A stretch of DNA of 64,000 nt. Origin: Aurantimonas endophytica (lineage in GTDB: Bacteria > Pseudomonadota > Alphaproteobacteria > Rhizobiales > Rhizobiaceae). The first letter of the stretch is position 1; every line of letters starts with the position of its first letter. The notes beneath the pieces were generated by a model, which had not been told where the DNA came from, did no database searches, and was given only the letters and a program-made list of their open reading frames with translations. The DNA is taken from NCBI RefSeq assembly GCF_014196845.1, contig NZ_JACIEM010000001.1, forward strand, positions 248,001 through 312,000. The letters are read 5' to 3'. A program made the translations under genes and the position numbers. Positions 25,059 to 34,019 of this stretch are shown in pieces.

Positions 25059-25194
25059 CTGGGGTTCTCGCTCCGCCGCACCTTGCTCGAGCGTTAGAAG
25101 AGGACGTTTCTTATCTGGATCGCGGGTTATTCCGCCGTGCTTGCGGTCCTCGCCTTCGTGGGGATCTGCTGCGGGATCGGCCGCTTCCCCTTGC

Positions 25195-25417
25195 TTCCTC
25201 ACGTCGTGGGAGTGTACGCGCGTCCCGACGCATCTACCATTCTCGACCTTGGAGGCGGGCTCAGATCGTTCTCGAAGCTACATCTTGCGAGACTCCCGAA
25301 CGCCAAGGCGATCACGATCGACTTCGACCCGGGCTTCTGGCGCTTGCGCGCCAAAACCTGCGCAAGTATCGGGGGAGATCGCGCATAGTCGAGGCCGACC
25401 TGCGTGATTGGGCTTAG
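25195..25417 (+). pseudogene. SAM-dependent methyltransferase remnant (frameshifted)
   Basis: One frame reads ILDLGGGLRSFSKLHLARLP, continuing with NAKAITIDFDPG, the SAM-binding motifs I and II of class I methyltransferases. A second frame then continues with LLALARQNLRKYRGRSRIVE and ADLRDWA before a stop at 25417, which is motif III of the same fold. A single frameshift around 25330-25340 separates them, and the rest of the catalytic domain is missing. Confidence 0.6.
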
Positions 25418-25457
25418 CCGGACTCGGTGGAGCAAAGACAGCCTTCTGATGGAGTAC

Positions 25458-25480
25458 CGTCCTGCCCGGCCGGCAGGACG
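25458..25480. terminator. Strong hairpin, possible bidirectional terminator
   Basis: CGTCCTGCC (25458-25466) and GGCAGGACG (25472-25480) form a perfect 9-bp stem with a 5-nt loop. It lies between convergent units, the plus-strand methyltransferase remnant and the minus-strand isochorismatase gene that ends at 25489. There is no U tract on either side, so intrinsic termination would be weak. Confidence 0.4.
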
Positions 25481-25488
25481 TCTCCTAT

Positions 25489-26130
25489 TCACCCTGCCTT
25501 GTCAGCGGCGAACTGAAGGCCGGCGGTTCCACCGGTCTCGATGAAGAGTTTCATGAACGCCGGCACGGTGTCGGCACGCTCCCAGTCGCGCTGTAATTCG
25601 CAGAAGAGCTGCACTACGCTAATCATCTTGGCGCCCGCCTGCTCAACTCGGCGCAACGCCGCTTCATGCGCGGCGACCGACGTGCCGCCGACCGCATCGA
25701 CTGGCACATAGACCTCGTAGCCCTCGCGCAGAGCGTCCAGCGCCGGAAAGGTGAGGCACGCCTCGGTCCATAGCGCCGTCATGATCAGCTTCTTGCGGCC
25801 GGTCGCCTCGACAGCCTTCCTGAACTCGACATCCTCCCACGAATTGATCGTGGCGCGGTCATAGGTCGGATAGCCCTCGAGAGCCTTACGAACCTGCGGC
25901 ACGGGCGGTTTGTTCAGGCCGGTGTCGACGTTCACCGTCGAATGGATCACCGGGAGGCCGTAAGCCACCGCCGCCTTCGCGCAGCCCACGATGTTGTTGA
26001 CGAGGAGCTGGCGATCCATTGAGGCGATCGAATTCACCTGGACAGGCTGATAGTCGATGATGATGAAGGCCGCGTTCTGCGGCGTGAGGAGATGATCGGC
26101 CTCCGGACTGCGGATCGGTTCACTGGGCAT
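25489..26130 (-). CDS. Isochorismatase-family hydrolase (YcaC-like)
   Basis: A 213-residue cysteine hydrolase. The catalytic triad is visible: Asp in AAFIIIDYQPVQVN (about residue 26), Lys in RKKLIMTALWTE (about 114), and Cys in EACLTFPALDAL (about 124). Family members cleave amides or vinyl ethers; the YcaC-like branch is of uncertain substrate and is often induced by stress. It is transcribed alone on the minus strand. A 12-G homopolymer lies about 45 bp upstream of its start. Confidence 0.9.
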   Translation of the reverse strand: MPSEPIRSPEADHLLTPQNAAFIIIDYQPVQVNSIASMDRQLLVNNIVGCAKAAVAYGLPVIHSTVNVDTGLNKPPVPQVRKALEGYPTYDRATINSWEDVEFRKAVEATGRKKLIMTALWTEACLTFPALDALREGYEVYVPVDAVGGTSVAAHEAALRRVEQAGAKMISVVQLFCELQRDWERADTVPAFMKLFIETGGTAGLQFAADKAG

Positions 26131-26175
26131 TTTGTATTTCTCCTGACTTGGATGCCCGCTTGAGTCCGCGTGAGC

Positions 26176-26187
26176 GGGGGGGGGGGG
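26176..26187 (+). repeat. Poly-G tract of 12
   Basis: An uninterrupted run of 12 G in the region between the isochorismatase gene (start 26130, minus) and the SDR gene (stop 26237, minus). Its distance upstream of the isochorismatase start would allow slipped-strand variation to alter promoter spacing. It could also be an assembly or sequencing artefact. Confidence 0.8.
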
Positions 26188-26236
26188 ACGGAGCGAGCGA
26201 TATGCGGCCCCCTAGCCAAGCTAATGCTCGACGGTA

Positions 26237-26989
26237 TCAGGCGCCCGTAACCTCGTTGACCATGGCCGCCGCCTTCTCGGGATCAGCTCGCCACGCTTCG
26301 TACAAGGCTTGGCTGGACCCCGGGCGGATGTCGAACGTGTCTTCTTCCAGTGCACGCAGCAGCTCGGCGATCACCGTCTCGGGCTTAGCCTTGGCGTCGG
26401 ATTTGACGCCAGATGCAAACGGCGTGTCGACCAGGGGCGATACAAGTTCGAACAGTCGCACAGGCGAGTCGACCTGCTTCAGCCGATACCGCATCGACTG
26501 GACATAGGAGTGGAGGGCGGCCTTGGTGGCACTGTAGGTGGGGTTCGTCGTATCGGGCGCATACACGACGCCGGACGTAGTCACGATCAGGGCTGGATTC
26601 GGGCGGCTTTCCAGCAAAGGCAGGAAGCGGTGTGTCAGGTCGACCGCGGATACGAAATTGACCAGCATCTCGAGGCGCGCGTTCCTTGCGGCGTCGGTCC
26701 CGTCGAAGAGGCGGTACGTGTGCGTCACACCCGCATTGAGGAACAGCACGTTCAGTTCGGGTGCGTTCCCCCTGACCCAGTCAAGCAATCCGTCGACCTG
26801 CCCGGCATCGGCTATGTCGCAGGCGTAGGCCAGGGTGCCCGGCAACGCTTCCGCTTCCCTTCGGAGGCGTTCCGCGTCACGGGCTACCATGATGACCCGG
26901 TTGCCGCGCGCAGCAAGTACCTTAGCGGCAATTAGGCCCATACCCGTGCCGGCGCCCGTGATGAGGATCGTGTTTCCCGAGATGTTCAT
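26237..26989 (-). CDS. SDR-family oxidoreductase (DltE-like)
   Basis: A 250-residue classical SDR: TGAGTGMGLIAAKVLAARG, CDIADAGQ, LNAGVTHTY, the catalytic Ser in VTTSGVVY, and YSATKAALHSYVQSMRY with Tyr and Lys present. The C-terminal half (SPVRLFELVSPLVDTPFA) resembles DltE-type or uncharacterised SDR oxidoreductases. It lies 15 bp after a monooxygenase gene and two bases beyond that an SDR gene, all minus strand, forming a three-gene unit opposite the LysR at 28238. Confidence 0.88.
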   Translation of the reverse strand: MNISGNTILITGAGTGMGLIAAKVLAARGNRVIMVARDAERLRREAEALPGTLAYACDIADAGQVDGLLDWVRGNAPELNVLFLNAGVTHTYRLFDGTDAARNARLEMLVNFVSAVDLTHRFLPLLESRPNPALIVTTSGVVYAPDTTNPTYSATKAALHSYVQSMRYRLKQVDSPVRLFELVSPLVDTPFASGVKSDAKAKPETVIAELLRALEEDTFDIRPGSSQALYEAWRADPEKAAAMVNEVTGA

Positions 26990-27004
26990 GTCCGTCCAGC
27001 TCCT

Positions 27005-27325
27005 TTAGCAGGCGACGAGGGTTACGGTGACTGGTGGTTTGGAAAGGAGGGCAAGCGCCGAGCGTGCCTCCTCGCCGGCCGTTACCGTCGCGACGTGGAG
27101 ATCGGCATCGTTCTGCGTTCGCCATTCCTCCACCACGAAGAGGACCGTCGACTGTTCGCGGGATCGATACACCTCATACGCAACATGCCCCGGCTCCTCT
27201 TCCACCGACGCTCGGACAGCCTGAAGCTGAAGTAGGAATGCTTCCGCCGCCTGGGCGTCCGGCGCTTCAAACCGCGTAAGAAGCTTGATCGACTGTAGGG
27301 GATCGCTCGCTTTCTCTACGATCAT
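27005..27325 (-). CDS. Antibiotic-biosynthesis-monooxygenase (ABM) domain protein
   Basis: A 106-residue ferredoxin-like single-domain protein of the ABM/quinol monooxygenase type. It has the typical order: strand (IKLLTRFEAP), helix (AAEAFLLQLQAVRASVEEEP), GHVAYEVYRSREQST, LFVVEEWRTQNDADLHV. Such proteins oxidise quinols without cofactors or act as heme- or ligand-binding dimers. It sits between two SDR genes in one transcription unit, which suggests a shared aromatic or quinone substrate; that is inference. Confidence 0.82.
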   Translation of the reverse strand: MIVEKASDPLQSIKLLTRFEAPDAQAAEAFLLQLQAVRASVEEEPGHVAYEVYRSREQSTVLFVVEEWRTQNDADLHVATVTAGEEARSALALLSKPPVTVTLVAC

Positions 27326-27326
27326 C

Positions 27327-28133
27327 TCAGCCCTCTCCGTCCGCGAATGAGAGAGGCTGCCAGCGCTCGATTTCGGACGACCACTGCGCCAGCCGTTCCT
27401 TGACGTTCTTGATCGCCGACGGACCTACGAGCAGGTGCTCGGGTGGGGTAGACATCTCGATGGCGTCCAGCACGACCCGCCCCAATGCTGCCGGGTCGCC
27501 CCAATTCAACTCGCCGTCCATCCGAAGGACCGCGTCGTAGTCGGCGATGTTGTGGTCGGTCTGCACTTGCGACCGCCCGCTCCATTCCGATCGGTAGAGG
27601 CCAGGCAGGATCGCGGTCACATGGATACCCAAGCCGGAGACTTCCTTTGCAAGTGCATCGTTGATGCCGAGGAGAGCGAACTTGCTGCCGTGGTAGGCAC
27701 CGAGGCCAGGAAAGGTGATGATGCCGCCCTGGGATACGATGTTCACGACATGACCCGCCTTCCGCTCCCGCATGAAAGGCAGCACCGCCTGGATCAGCGC
27801 CACTGGGCCGAAGACGTTGACGTCGAACTGGCGGCGCAGCGCGTCGAGATCCAATTCCTCAATGACGCCCGTAAGGCCGAAGCCGGCATTGTTGACCAAG
27901 ACATCGATTGGCCCGACCTCGTCCTCGACGGTACGTGCGAACGACGAGACCTGAGACAAGTCCGTCACGTCCATGATCCGGCCGATTGACCGCCCCGGCG
28001 AGATTGCCTCGAAGGCGGCTTGCTGATCCTTCTGTCGAAGGGTGCCGACCACCTTATGGCCGCGCGACAGTGCCTCTTCAGCCATGACGCGTCCTAGGCC
28101 ACTCGAAACCCCGGTGATCACGATTGTCTTCAT
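27327..28133 (-). CDS. SDR-family oxidoreductase
   Basis: A 268-residue classical SDR. It has TGVSSGLGRVMAEEALSRGH, MDVTDLSQV, NNAGFGLTGVIEE, VNIVSQGG with the catalytic Ser, and YHGSKFALLGINDAL with Tyr and Lys. The C-terminal half (LPGLYRSEWSGRS) matches a common subgroup of unassigned SDRs. It is the first gene of a minus-strand unit that continues with the ABM protein and a second SDR. The divergent LysR gene starts 104 bp away. The ATG at 28133 begins the Rossmann strand; upstream frame is discarded. Confidence 0.9.
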   Translation of the reverse strand: MKTIVITGVSSGLGRVMAEEALSRGHKVVGTLRQKDQQAAFEAISPGRSIGRIMDVTDLSQVSSFARTVEDEVGPIDVLVNNAGFGLTGVIEELDLDALRRQFDVNVFGPVALIQAVLPFMRERKAGHVVNIVSQGGIITFPGLGAYHGSKFALLGINDALAKEVSGLGIHVTAILPGLYRSEWSGRSQVQTDHNIADYDAVLRMDGELNWGDPAALGRVVLDAIEMSTPPEHLLVGPSAIKNVKERLAQWSSEIERWQPLSFADGEG

Positions 28134-28237
28134 TGTTTGTCCAATCTTCGCTGATCGTTTCGAGGCCACATCTAGCGGCCACCAACCCGTGGCATTAGGC
28201 TGCTTGAATCGCATGCCGTCGTGAGGAACTTTCACCA

Positions 28238-29158
28238 ATGCCGAAAGTAAGCCTTGCGGAACTGACGGCCTTCGCGACGGTCGCCCGCCATCGCAGCTTC
28301 CGGCAGGCGGCCGATTCTTTGGGCATGTCCCGCTCCGCGCTCAGTCACACTTTGATTGGGCTCGAGCGGACCCTCGGGGTGCGCCTCCTCAATCGTACGA
28401 CACGGAGTGTGTCGCCCACCGAGGCGGGCGGCGAGCTTTTGCGCCGAATCGTTCCGGTGCTTCAGGACCTCGACGAGGCGCTGGACGCGGTCACGGGGGA
28501 GGCGGGTGCTATTGGCGGGATCCTGCGCATTAACTGCCCCGCCGCAGCCACGGAGACGCTTCTCCGCATGGCCGTTCCGACCTTCGCCGAGCGTTATCCT
28601 GGGGTCGATCTGGATCTCGTCACCGACGGACGCCTGATCGACATCGTTGAGGCGGGTTTCGACGCAGGCGTCCGCCTCCGCGAAGCGGTGCCTCAGGACA
28701 TGATCTCAGTCCCGTTCGGCGGAAATTTCCGTTTCCTGGTGGTCGCGGCCCCTGCGTATCTCGAAAGTCATGGGAACCCGGTCGTGCCCGACGACTTGCG
28801 AGGACACCGCTGCATCCGCCATCGTATGCCGAGCGGAAAACTTTACCGATGGGAGTTCGAAAAGCGGGGAGAGGAAATCGTTGTCGACGTGCCCGGCTCG
28901 CTGACGCTCGACGATAGCCGTCTGATGGCGGCGGCGGCGGCGGACGGCCTCGGAATTGCTTTCGTGGCGGAGTCCTTCGCCGAGCCCGAGCTGCGGGCAG
29001 GGCGCGTTGTCACCGTGCTGGAGGATTGGTGTCCGGCATACCCCGGGCTCTGCCTCTACTACCCTGGAAGGCGTCACGTGCCGGCCGCACTGCGCGCCTT
29101 CATCGAGGTCCTGAAACATTTGGATCGTCCGATTGCACGACCGTCAGTCGAAGACTGA
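28238..29158 (+). CDS. LysR-family transcriptional regulator
   Basis: A 306-residue LysR protein of the large group typified by DmlR/AaeR-like regulators. The helix-turn-helix spans about residues 3-62 (LAELTAFATVARHRSFRQAA, MSRSALSHTLIGLERTLGVR). The effector domain begins about residue 90 (GGILRINCPAAATETLL) and contains DLDLVTDGRLIDIVEAGFDA. It is divergent from the SDR-ABM-SDR unit and is its probable regulator; a self-regulated intergenic promoter pair of about 104 bp lies between. Confidence 0.9.
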   Translation: MPKVSLAELTAFATVARHRSFRQAADSLGMSRSALSHTLIGLERTLGVRLLNRTTRSVSPTEAGGELLRRIVPVLQDLDEALDAVTGEAGAIGGILRINCPAAATETLLRMAVPTFAERYPGVDLDLVTDGRLIDIVEAGFDAGVRLREAVPQDMISVPFGGNFRFLVVAAPAYLESHGNPVVPDDLRGHRCIRHRMPSGKLYRWEFEKRGEEIVVDVPGSLTLDDSRLMAAAAADGLGIAFVAESFAEPELRAGRVVTVLEDWCPAYPGLCLYYPGRRHVPAALRAFIEVLKHLDRPIARPSVED

Positions 29159-29642
29159 CTTTAATCTATCCAGAACGCGGCTCGTAGCGACACATCGAGC
29201 GATCGGGGAGTTGCCGGACTGTCCGCGCAGCCAGCATCATGAGTTGGAGTTCTATTTCGTCACCAAGTATGCCGGGCTCACGCCTAAGCGCGTTTGGTAC
29301 ATCGAGGGCGGCTTAGAAGAGCCGACGCCGGAGGAACGGCAAGCGCTCGCGATAGCGCACGGCGTCGACGAGAGCGTGCTCAGAGACTAATAGACGACCT
29401 CGCTCGGGAAGAGATGGCTGAGATCATCGCCGCGGCTATGGAGCGGCACTTCGTGATAACCGAGCAGCCGTTCGGCAGGCAGCTCGCACCAGCGCCCACC
29501 GGTCCTTCGGCCATGCCGCCCGGTGCCGAGACGAAGGGCGACGGCTTCGAAGGACCGCCATGGTTCGCGGCGATGTAACGTCGGTCTTGAAGAGGCCGAT
29601 CACCATTTCGGCGAGTGCATTAACGGATGAGCATATCAACAG
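29159..29642. other. Interval with short unassigned frames
   Basis: A frame from TTG 29133 to 29390 (85 residues) contains LTPKRVWYIEGGLEEPTPEE and looks faintly like the tail of an Xre-type regulator, but it overlaps the LysR gene end and has no good start. A second frame to 29578 contains EEMAEIIAAAMERHFVITEQ followed by a Pro-rich end. Neither is recognised; both may be remnants. Confidence 0.25.
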
Positions 29643-31064
29643 TCATTCTTCTCGCACCAGTCGGCGGGCACGCGGAATGCAGGAGCTTGAGCCGTGCCGA
29701 TCCTCGACCCTCATTACGAGGCTCTGCTTTGGACGCAGCGTGACCTTCATGATCGGTTGCGGAGGGCTCGCGGACGCGGCAGAAACCTTGAAGGCCGATA
29801 GGAGCACCGCTAGCATGGCGACGGCCTCCATCACGGCGAAAGCGTTGCCGATGCAGACACGCGGCCCCGCACCGAACGGCATGTAGGCGTAGCGATGTCG
29901 GGCCGTGCTGGCCTCCGGGGCAAAGCGATCAGGGTCGAATGCTTCTGGGTTGTCCCACAGCGCTGTGTGATGGTGGACCGCGTGGATCGGCACGTAGATG
30001 ATGGTCCCCGCGGCAATCGAGTGCTCCCTGAGGACAAAGTCCCGGATCGCCGTTCGGGTGATGATGGGCGCCGGGGGATAGAGCCGCATAGCCTCAGAGA
30101 ACACCTGGCGCGTAAAGGCGAGCTTGGCGACGTGTTCCGCCGCGACCGCCTGGCCGCCCGTCACAGTGGCGATCTCTTTAAGTACCCTTGTCTCGATTGC
30201 CGGATGGAGCGCCAGGAGATGGAAGGTCCACGCGAGCCCGAGCGCCGTGGTCTCGTGCCCCGCCGTGATGAATGTCATCAAGTTGTCGACGATCTCCTCG
30301 TCGGTCATCGTGCGCCCCGTTTCCGGATCCGCAGCGGCGAGCAGCATGGCGACAAGGTCCTGCCTCTGATCAGCGCCCTGGCGCCGATCGGCGATGATGG
30401 CGTGCAAGCTGGAGCGCAGGAAGGCGACCGCCGCGCTGGCCTTCCGTCGACCCGGGTAGGGGATCCAGTCCGGGGCACCAAGGATGCTAAGGGCGAAGGT
30501 CCACCCGCTTGGCTTGAGATAATCGGTGATGCCCTGCTCGACCCGACCCACGTCGATCCCCGCGCCACCCGTCATCATCGTCTCCACGATGATGTCGAAG
30601 GTCGTGCGCATCATCTCGTGGCCGATATCGACGGTTGTTGTTCCTTGCGCCCGCCAACGCTGTCCGGTGTCCTTAGCCGCCGCGATCATCGCCGGCTGGA
30701 GGGCCAGCAACTTCTCGTGCCGGAACGCGTGCGCGACGGACTGCCGCTGCCATTTCCAATGAGCGCCATCGGCCGTCAGCAGGCCCTTTCCCAGCGCGGG
30801 CCCGAGGGCGCGCCGCACTTCCTCGCCCTTGTCGAGGGCATCGGCGTTCTTGACGAGTGCTTCATGGATGAGGACGGGATCGGCCAGGTAGATCCGCGGC
30901 GTTCCCGCCATGCGCGAGGCAACCATCGGCTCACGGTAGATTTCAGGAGGAAGAGCCTCGAGCGGGTTTCTGACGATGGCGGTTAGGGCACGCACCGTGT
31001 ACGGCGCAGCTACCAGCGCACCAAGGGAAGGAAGACGGCGGCGAGGAAGCGCGTTCGAAGACAT
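29643..31064 (-). CDS. Cytochrome P450
   Basis: A 473-residue P450. The I-helix oxygen-binding motif AGHETT is at 268-273, the K-helix ExxR is Glu324 to Arg327 (SEAMR), and the heme-binding loop FGAGPRVCIG carries Cys404. The N terminus has no signal anchor, so it is probably soluble. The best resemblance is to bacterial class P450s of the CYP4-like or fatty-acid and terpenoid type (FAPEASTARHRYAYMPFGAG); the exact family needs a search. No ferredoxin gene is adjacent. It is divergent from a TetR gene with two palindromic operators between them. Confidence 0.92.
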   Translation of the reverse strand: MSSNALPRRRLPSLGALVAAPYTVRALTAIVRNPLEALPPEIYREPMVASRMAGTPRIYLADPVLIHEALVKNADALDKGEEVRRALGPALGKGLLTADGAHWKWQRQSVAHAFRHEKLLALQPAMIAAAKDTGQRWRAQGTTTVDIGHEMMRTTFDIIVETMMTGGAGIDVGRVEQGITDYLKPSGWTFALSILGAPDWIPYPGRRKASAAVAFLRSSLHAIIADRRQGADQRQDLVAMLLAAADPETGRTMTDEEIVDNLMTFITAGHETTALGLAWTFHLLALHPAIETRVLKEIATVTGGQAVAAEHVAKLAFTRQVFSEAMRLYPPAPIITRTAIRDFVLREHSIAAGTIIYVPIHAVHHHTALWDNPEAFDPDRFAPEASTARHRYAYMPFGAGPRVCIGNAFAVMEAVAMLAVLLSAFKVSAASASPPQPIMKVTLRPKQSLVMRVEDRHGSSSCIPRARRLVREE

Positions 31065-31102
31065 GGTGTCCCTGTTTGCAAGTGAGGCTCGAGCATGAGA
31101 CG

Positions 31103-31145
31103 TGAGGTGAATACCTTATCAGGCGAAATTGAGGTGAGTACCTCA
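31103..31145. promoter_or_regulatory. Two palindromic operators between P450 and TetR genes
   Basis: TGAGGTGAGTACCTCA at 31130-31145 is a perfect inverted repeat (TGAGGT/ACCTCA around GAGT). TGAGGTGAATACCTTA at 31103-31118 is the same sequence with two changes. The copies are 27 bp apart in the 104-bp gap between the divergent P450 (start 31064) and TetR (start 31169) genes, so they are very probably binding sites of this TetR protein. Confidence 0.75.
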
Positions 31146-31168
31146 GATTCTTTCAGGGCGGGCCGAAC

Positions 31169-31837
31169 ATGAGGACGGCAGGAAATAACGAGGGGCTACG
31201 GACGCGCGGCAGGACACGGGACAGGATTCTTGAAGCGACGCTCGGGCTATTCAACGAGCGGGGGCCCGAACGGGTCACGACGGCCGAGATCGCGCGGACG
31301 GTCGGGATCAACGAGGGCAACCTCTACTATCACTTCCGCACCAAGGAGAGCTTGGTTTTGTCGCTGTTCAATCGCTTCGAGGCTGATGCAGAAACTTTTG
31401 CAGTCAGGGCTCTCGGTGGCGATTTGGGTGAAGCGCGAGCCTACGGGGACCTTCTCAGTGACTGGTTTCGGCTGGTCTGGGCATATCGCTTCCTGTTTCG
31501 CGATCTTCTCGCGCTTGCCGCCACCATGCCGGCGCTGGCGACCCCGATCAGGAATATGAGCGGCCGGATGCGCGGCGTCGTTGAAGCGCTCCTGCGGCGC
31601 ATGATCGAGGACCAGATCGTCGACGTGCCTGAGGAAGACATCGAGCCGCTTCTCGCGAACGTTTGGATCGTCTCGACCTACTGGGCCGTCTATCTCAACC
31701 TTCAGGAGGGAATCGAGAAACTGGACGCCGGACATCTGGACTGGGGCCTCAATCAGGTTTCGCACCTTTTCAAGCCATTCCTCATTCCTACGCAGGGCGA
31801 CGACGTGTTTCCGCTGTCCGCTAGACACGAGGCTTAG
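31169..31837 (+). CDS. TetR-family regulator
   Basis: A 222-residue TetR protein. The helix-turn-helix is at about residues 16-62 (RDRILEATLGLFNERGPERV, TTAEIARTVGINEGNLYYHF). The ligand domain (about 70-205) includes DWFRLVWAYRFLFRDLLALA, a TetR_C-like segment often seen in regulators of lipid or hydrocarbon metabolism. It is divergent from the P450 gene and probably represses both promoters through the two palindromes between them. The ATG at 31169 gives the usual short N-terminal arm. Confidence 0.9.
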   Translation: MRTAGNNEGLRTRGRTRDRILEATLGLFNERGPERVTTAEIARTVGINEGNLYYHFRTKESLVLSLFNRFEADAETFAVRALGGDLGEARAYGDLLSDWFRLVWAYRFLFRDLLALAATMPALATPIRNMSGRMRGVVEALLRRMIEDQIVDVPEEDIEPLLANVWIVSTYWAVYLNLQEGIEKLDAGHLDWGLNQVSHLFKPFLIPTQGDDVFPLSARHEA

Positions 31838-32139
31838 GATAGCATTTGAAGGTAACCAGTACTGAGGACGCACAGTCTTCCAAGTGACTGCGGCTTTCCG
31901 GAGATGCGAAGCTCCATGTAGGCGGTTGCAATGGGCATCGAGTGAAACGGCGGCTTTTACCGTTCGCGTGTTCCAAGGCCGACTGTCGGCTTCCGGGCCG
32001 TTCCGGCTTTTACGTTAAAACCAAAGCGCCTCCTGGCGCGAGGGGGGAGGGCTGACCTCAGGTCTTCGATCGACGTCCGAGACGCTCAACGTTGGCACGT
32101 GGCACCGGATCAATTCTACAAGAACCGCGTTACGCGGCC
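31838..32139. other. Non-coding interval
   Basis: About 300 bp with no supported gene. It contains several short GC-rich words of the type CGGCTTTCCGG and CGGCTTCCGGG like those seen in other intergenic gaps of the window (near 1110, 33160 and 33240), which may be degenerate intergenic repeats. Confidence 0.35.
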
Positions 32140-32997
32140 ATGATTTCGCTCGATCTCGAACATCGGTTCGTTTCAGCCGCAAGCACTCGGCTTCACGTGG
32201 TCCAGGCTGGACCGGCGGATGGCAAGCCGGTCATGCTCCTGCATGGCTTTCCAGATTTCTGGATCGGCTGGCGCCAACAGATCCAAGCCTTGGCCTCGGC
32301 AGGGTACCGGGTCATCGTCCCTGACCAAAGAGGCTACAACACCAGCGATAAGCCCAAGGGCATCCGCGAGTACACATTGCCTAAGCTCCTGGGCGACGTT
32401 GCCGGCCTCGCCGACGCGCTCGGCTATGAGCGCTTGCACCTCGTCGGCCATGACTGGGGTGGGATTGTTGGCTGGGCGGCGGGGGCGAAAATGTCTCATC
32501 GGGTCGACAAGCTCGTTATCCTGAACGCGCCGCATCCTGAGGCGCTGTTCCCTCACGCATTGCGATCGCCGACGCAGTTTCTGCGCAGCAGCTATGCCGG
32601 CTTCTTTCAGTTCCCATTGTTTCCCGAGATCATCTTAAGCGCGCGTCGCTCGGCGGTTCTGGTCCAGGCGCTGGAGAGGACCAGCAGGCAGAATGCCTTC
32701 ACGAACGAGGATATGGCCGATTACCGGCGGGCGTGGGAGCAGCAGGGCTCACTCACGGCAATGCTGAACTGGTACCGGGCCCTCCGTTTCCGCCCGATCA
32801 TGAAGGAGCGGATCGCGACCCCGACCCTTGTCTTGTGGGGCATGCAGGATCAGGCGCTGGAGTTCGGCCTTGCCCAACGCAGCCTGGCATTCTGCGACAA
32901 CGGCTACCTGGAGACTTTTGACAGGGCGACACACTGGGTCCATCGGGAGGAGACGGCAGCGGTCAACGCGTCTCTTGTGTCATTCCTGGGCGGCTGA
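32140..32997 (+). CDS. Alpha/beta hydrolase (epoxide-hydrolase-like)
   Basis: A 285-residue alpha/beta hydrolase. The oxyanion-hole motif HGFPDFW is at about residue 35, and the nucleophile motif VGHDWGG holds Asp in the elbow position. The PDQRGYNTSDKP stretch and the C-terminal His in ATHWVHRE complete the expected pattern. Asp as nucleophile with HGFPDFW fits epoxide hydrolases or haloalkane/haloacetate dehalogenases. The ATG at 32140 is used because family homology begins there. It is a single plus-strand gene next to the P450-TetR pair, which hints at an oxidation/hydrolysis pathway. Confidence 0.88.
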   Translation: MISLDLEHRFVSAASTRLHVVQAGPADGKPVMLLHGFPDFWIGWRQQIQALASAGYRVIVPDQRGYNTSDKPKGIREYTLPKLLGDVAGLADALGYERLHLVGHDWGGIVGWAAGAKMSHRVDKLVILNAPHPEALFPHALRSPTQFLRSSYAGFFQFPLFPEIILSARRSAVLVQALERTSRQNAFTNEDMADYRRAWEQQGSLTAMLNWYRALRFRPIMKERIATPTLVLWGMQDQALEFGLAQRSLAFCDNGYLETFDRATHWVHREETAAVNASLVSFLGG

Positions 32998-33287
32998 GAT
33001 GAGAACACGATCTGCGGGTCACGTGAGCCGCCGCAGTGTCATTGCCGCGCTCGGATGACTCGCCTGGTCAACGAGTGACCGCGTCCATGATCACCCCCGA
33101 CGCTCTTGAGCGGCTGAGACGAGTCGAGGACCGAATGGCGGCTTTCGGGGTCCGTCGCCACCTGAAGCGGACCGTCTCCTTCCGACCCGAGACGGCAACC
33201 ATAATTATTCTGATCCGGGTGGAAACCCGACTGACAGCTTTCGGGTCTCGCTCCCCCGAAAGCTGCCGTCGGTTGATGACGAGGGCG

Positions 33288-34019
33288 TCAGACCTGCCGC
33301 ATGCCGCCGTCGACACAGAGTTCGGCTCCGGCGATGAAGCCTGCCTCGCCGCTAAGCAGGAAGAGCGTCGCGGAGGCCACCTCCTCGGGGCGCGCCATGC
33401 GGCCCATCGGGATCGGCGCGATCAACGTGGCACGGACGTCTTCCGGCACGGCTGCCATCATGTCCGTATCGGTCGGGCCCGGCGCCACGACGTTGACGCG
33501 AATACCCCGCGGTGCGAGTTCCGCCGTCCATGTGCGCGCATAGGAACGCAGCGCCGCCTTCGTCGCCGCGTAAGTGCCGTAGGAGGCAATTCCCGCCACA
33601 CCTGCGATCGATCCCATCAGCACCACGGATCCGCCCTCGCTCATCGCGCCGAGCGCGGCCTGCAAGCCGAAGGCGGCGCCCCGGACGTTGACAGCGAAGT
33701 GACGATCTACATGGTCGGGCGTCATCTCGGCGATGGACGCGGGTTCCGAGATGCCGGCATTCAGTACCAGCGCGTCGATGCGGCCCTGCGCCGCCCGAAC
33801 CTCTTCCACGACCCGCACCATCTCTTCCGGACGACTCGCGTCCGCGACAATTCCTGTGGCTCCCCGGCCAATCGAAGCGGCGGCCCGTTCCACCTCATCG
33901 GCGCGTCGTCCGGTGAGAAACACGATTGCGCCTTCGGCCGCCAGCCGTTCCGAAACGGCGAGACCGATCCCCTTCGCGCCGCCCACCACTAGTGCGACCC
34001 TATCCCTCATTCCAACCAT
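33288..34019 (-). CDS. SDR-family oxidoreductase
   Basis: A 243-residue classical SDR: VGGAKGIGLAVSERLAAEGA, VADASRPEEM, LNAGISEPASI, the Ser in LMGSIAGVAG, YAATKAALRSYARTW with Tyr and Lys, NVVAPGPTDTDMM, and the closing AEFIAG-like GFIAGAELCVDGG. The ATG at 34019 has AAAGGA upstream; ATG 34010 is an alternative. It is divergent from the HxlR gene at 34101 (81-bp gap), a common pairing in which the regulator controls the SDR in response to quinones or aldehydes. Confidence 0.9.
   Translation of the reverse strand: MVGMRDRVALVVGGAKGIGLAVSERLAAEGAIVFLTGRRADEVERAAASIGRGATGIVADASRPEEMVRVVEEVRAAQGRIDALVLNAGISEPASIAEMTPDHVDRHFAVNVRGAAFGLQAALGAMSEGGSVVLMGSIAGVAGIASYGTYAATKAALRSYARTWTAELAPRGIRVNVVAPGPTDTDMMAAVPEDVRATLIAPIPMGRMARPEEVASATLFLLSGEAGFIAGAELCVDGGMRQV

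Noticed and set aside
29895-30986. Plus-strand open frame of 363 codons opposite the P450
   Set aside because: The P450 heme, ExxR and I-helix motifs on the minus strand are decisive.
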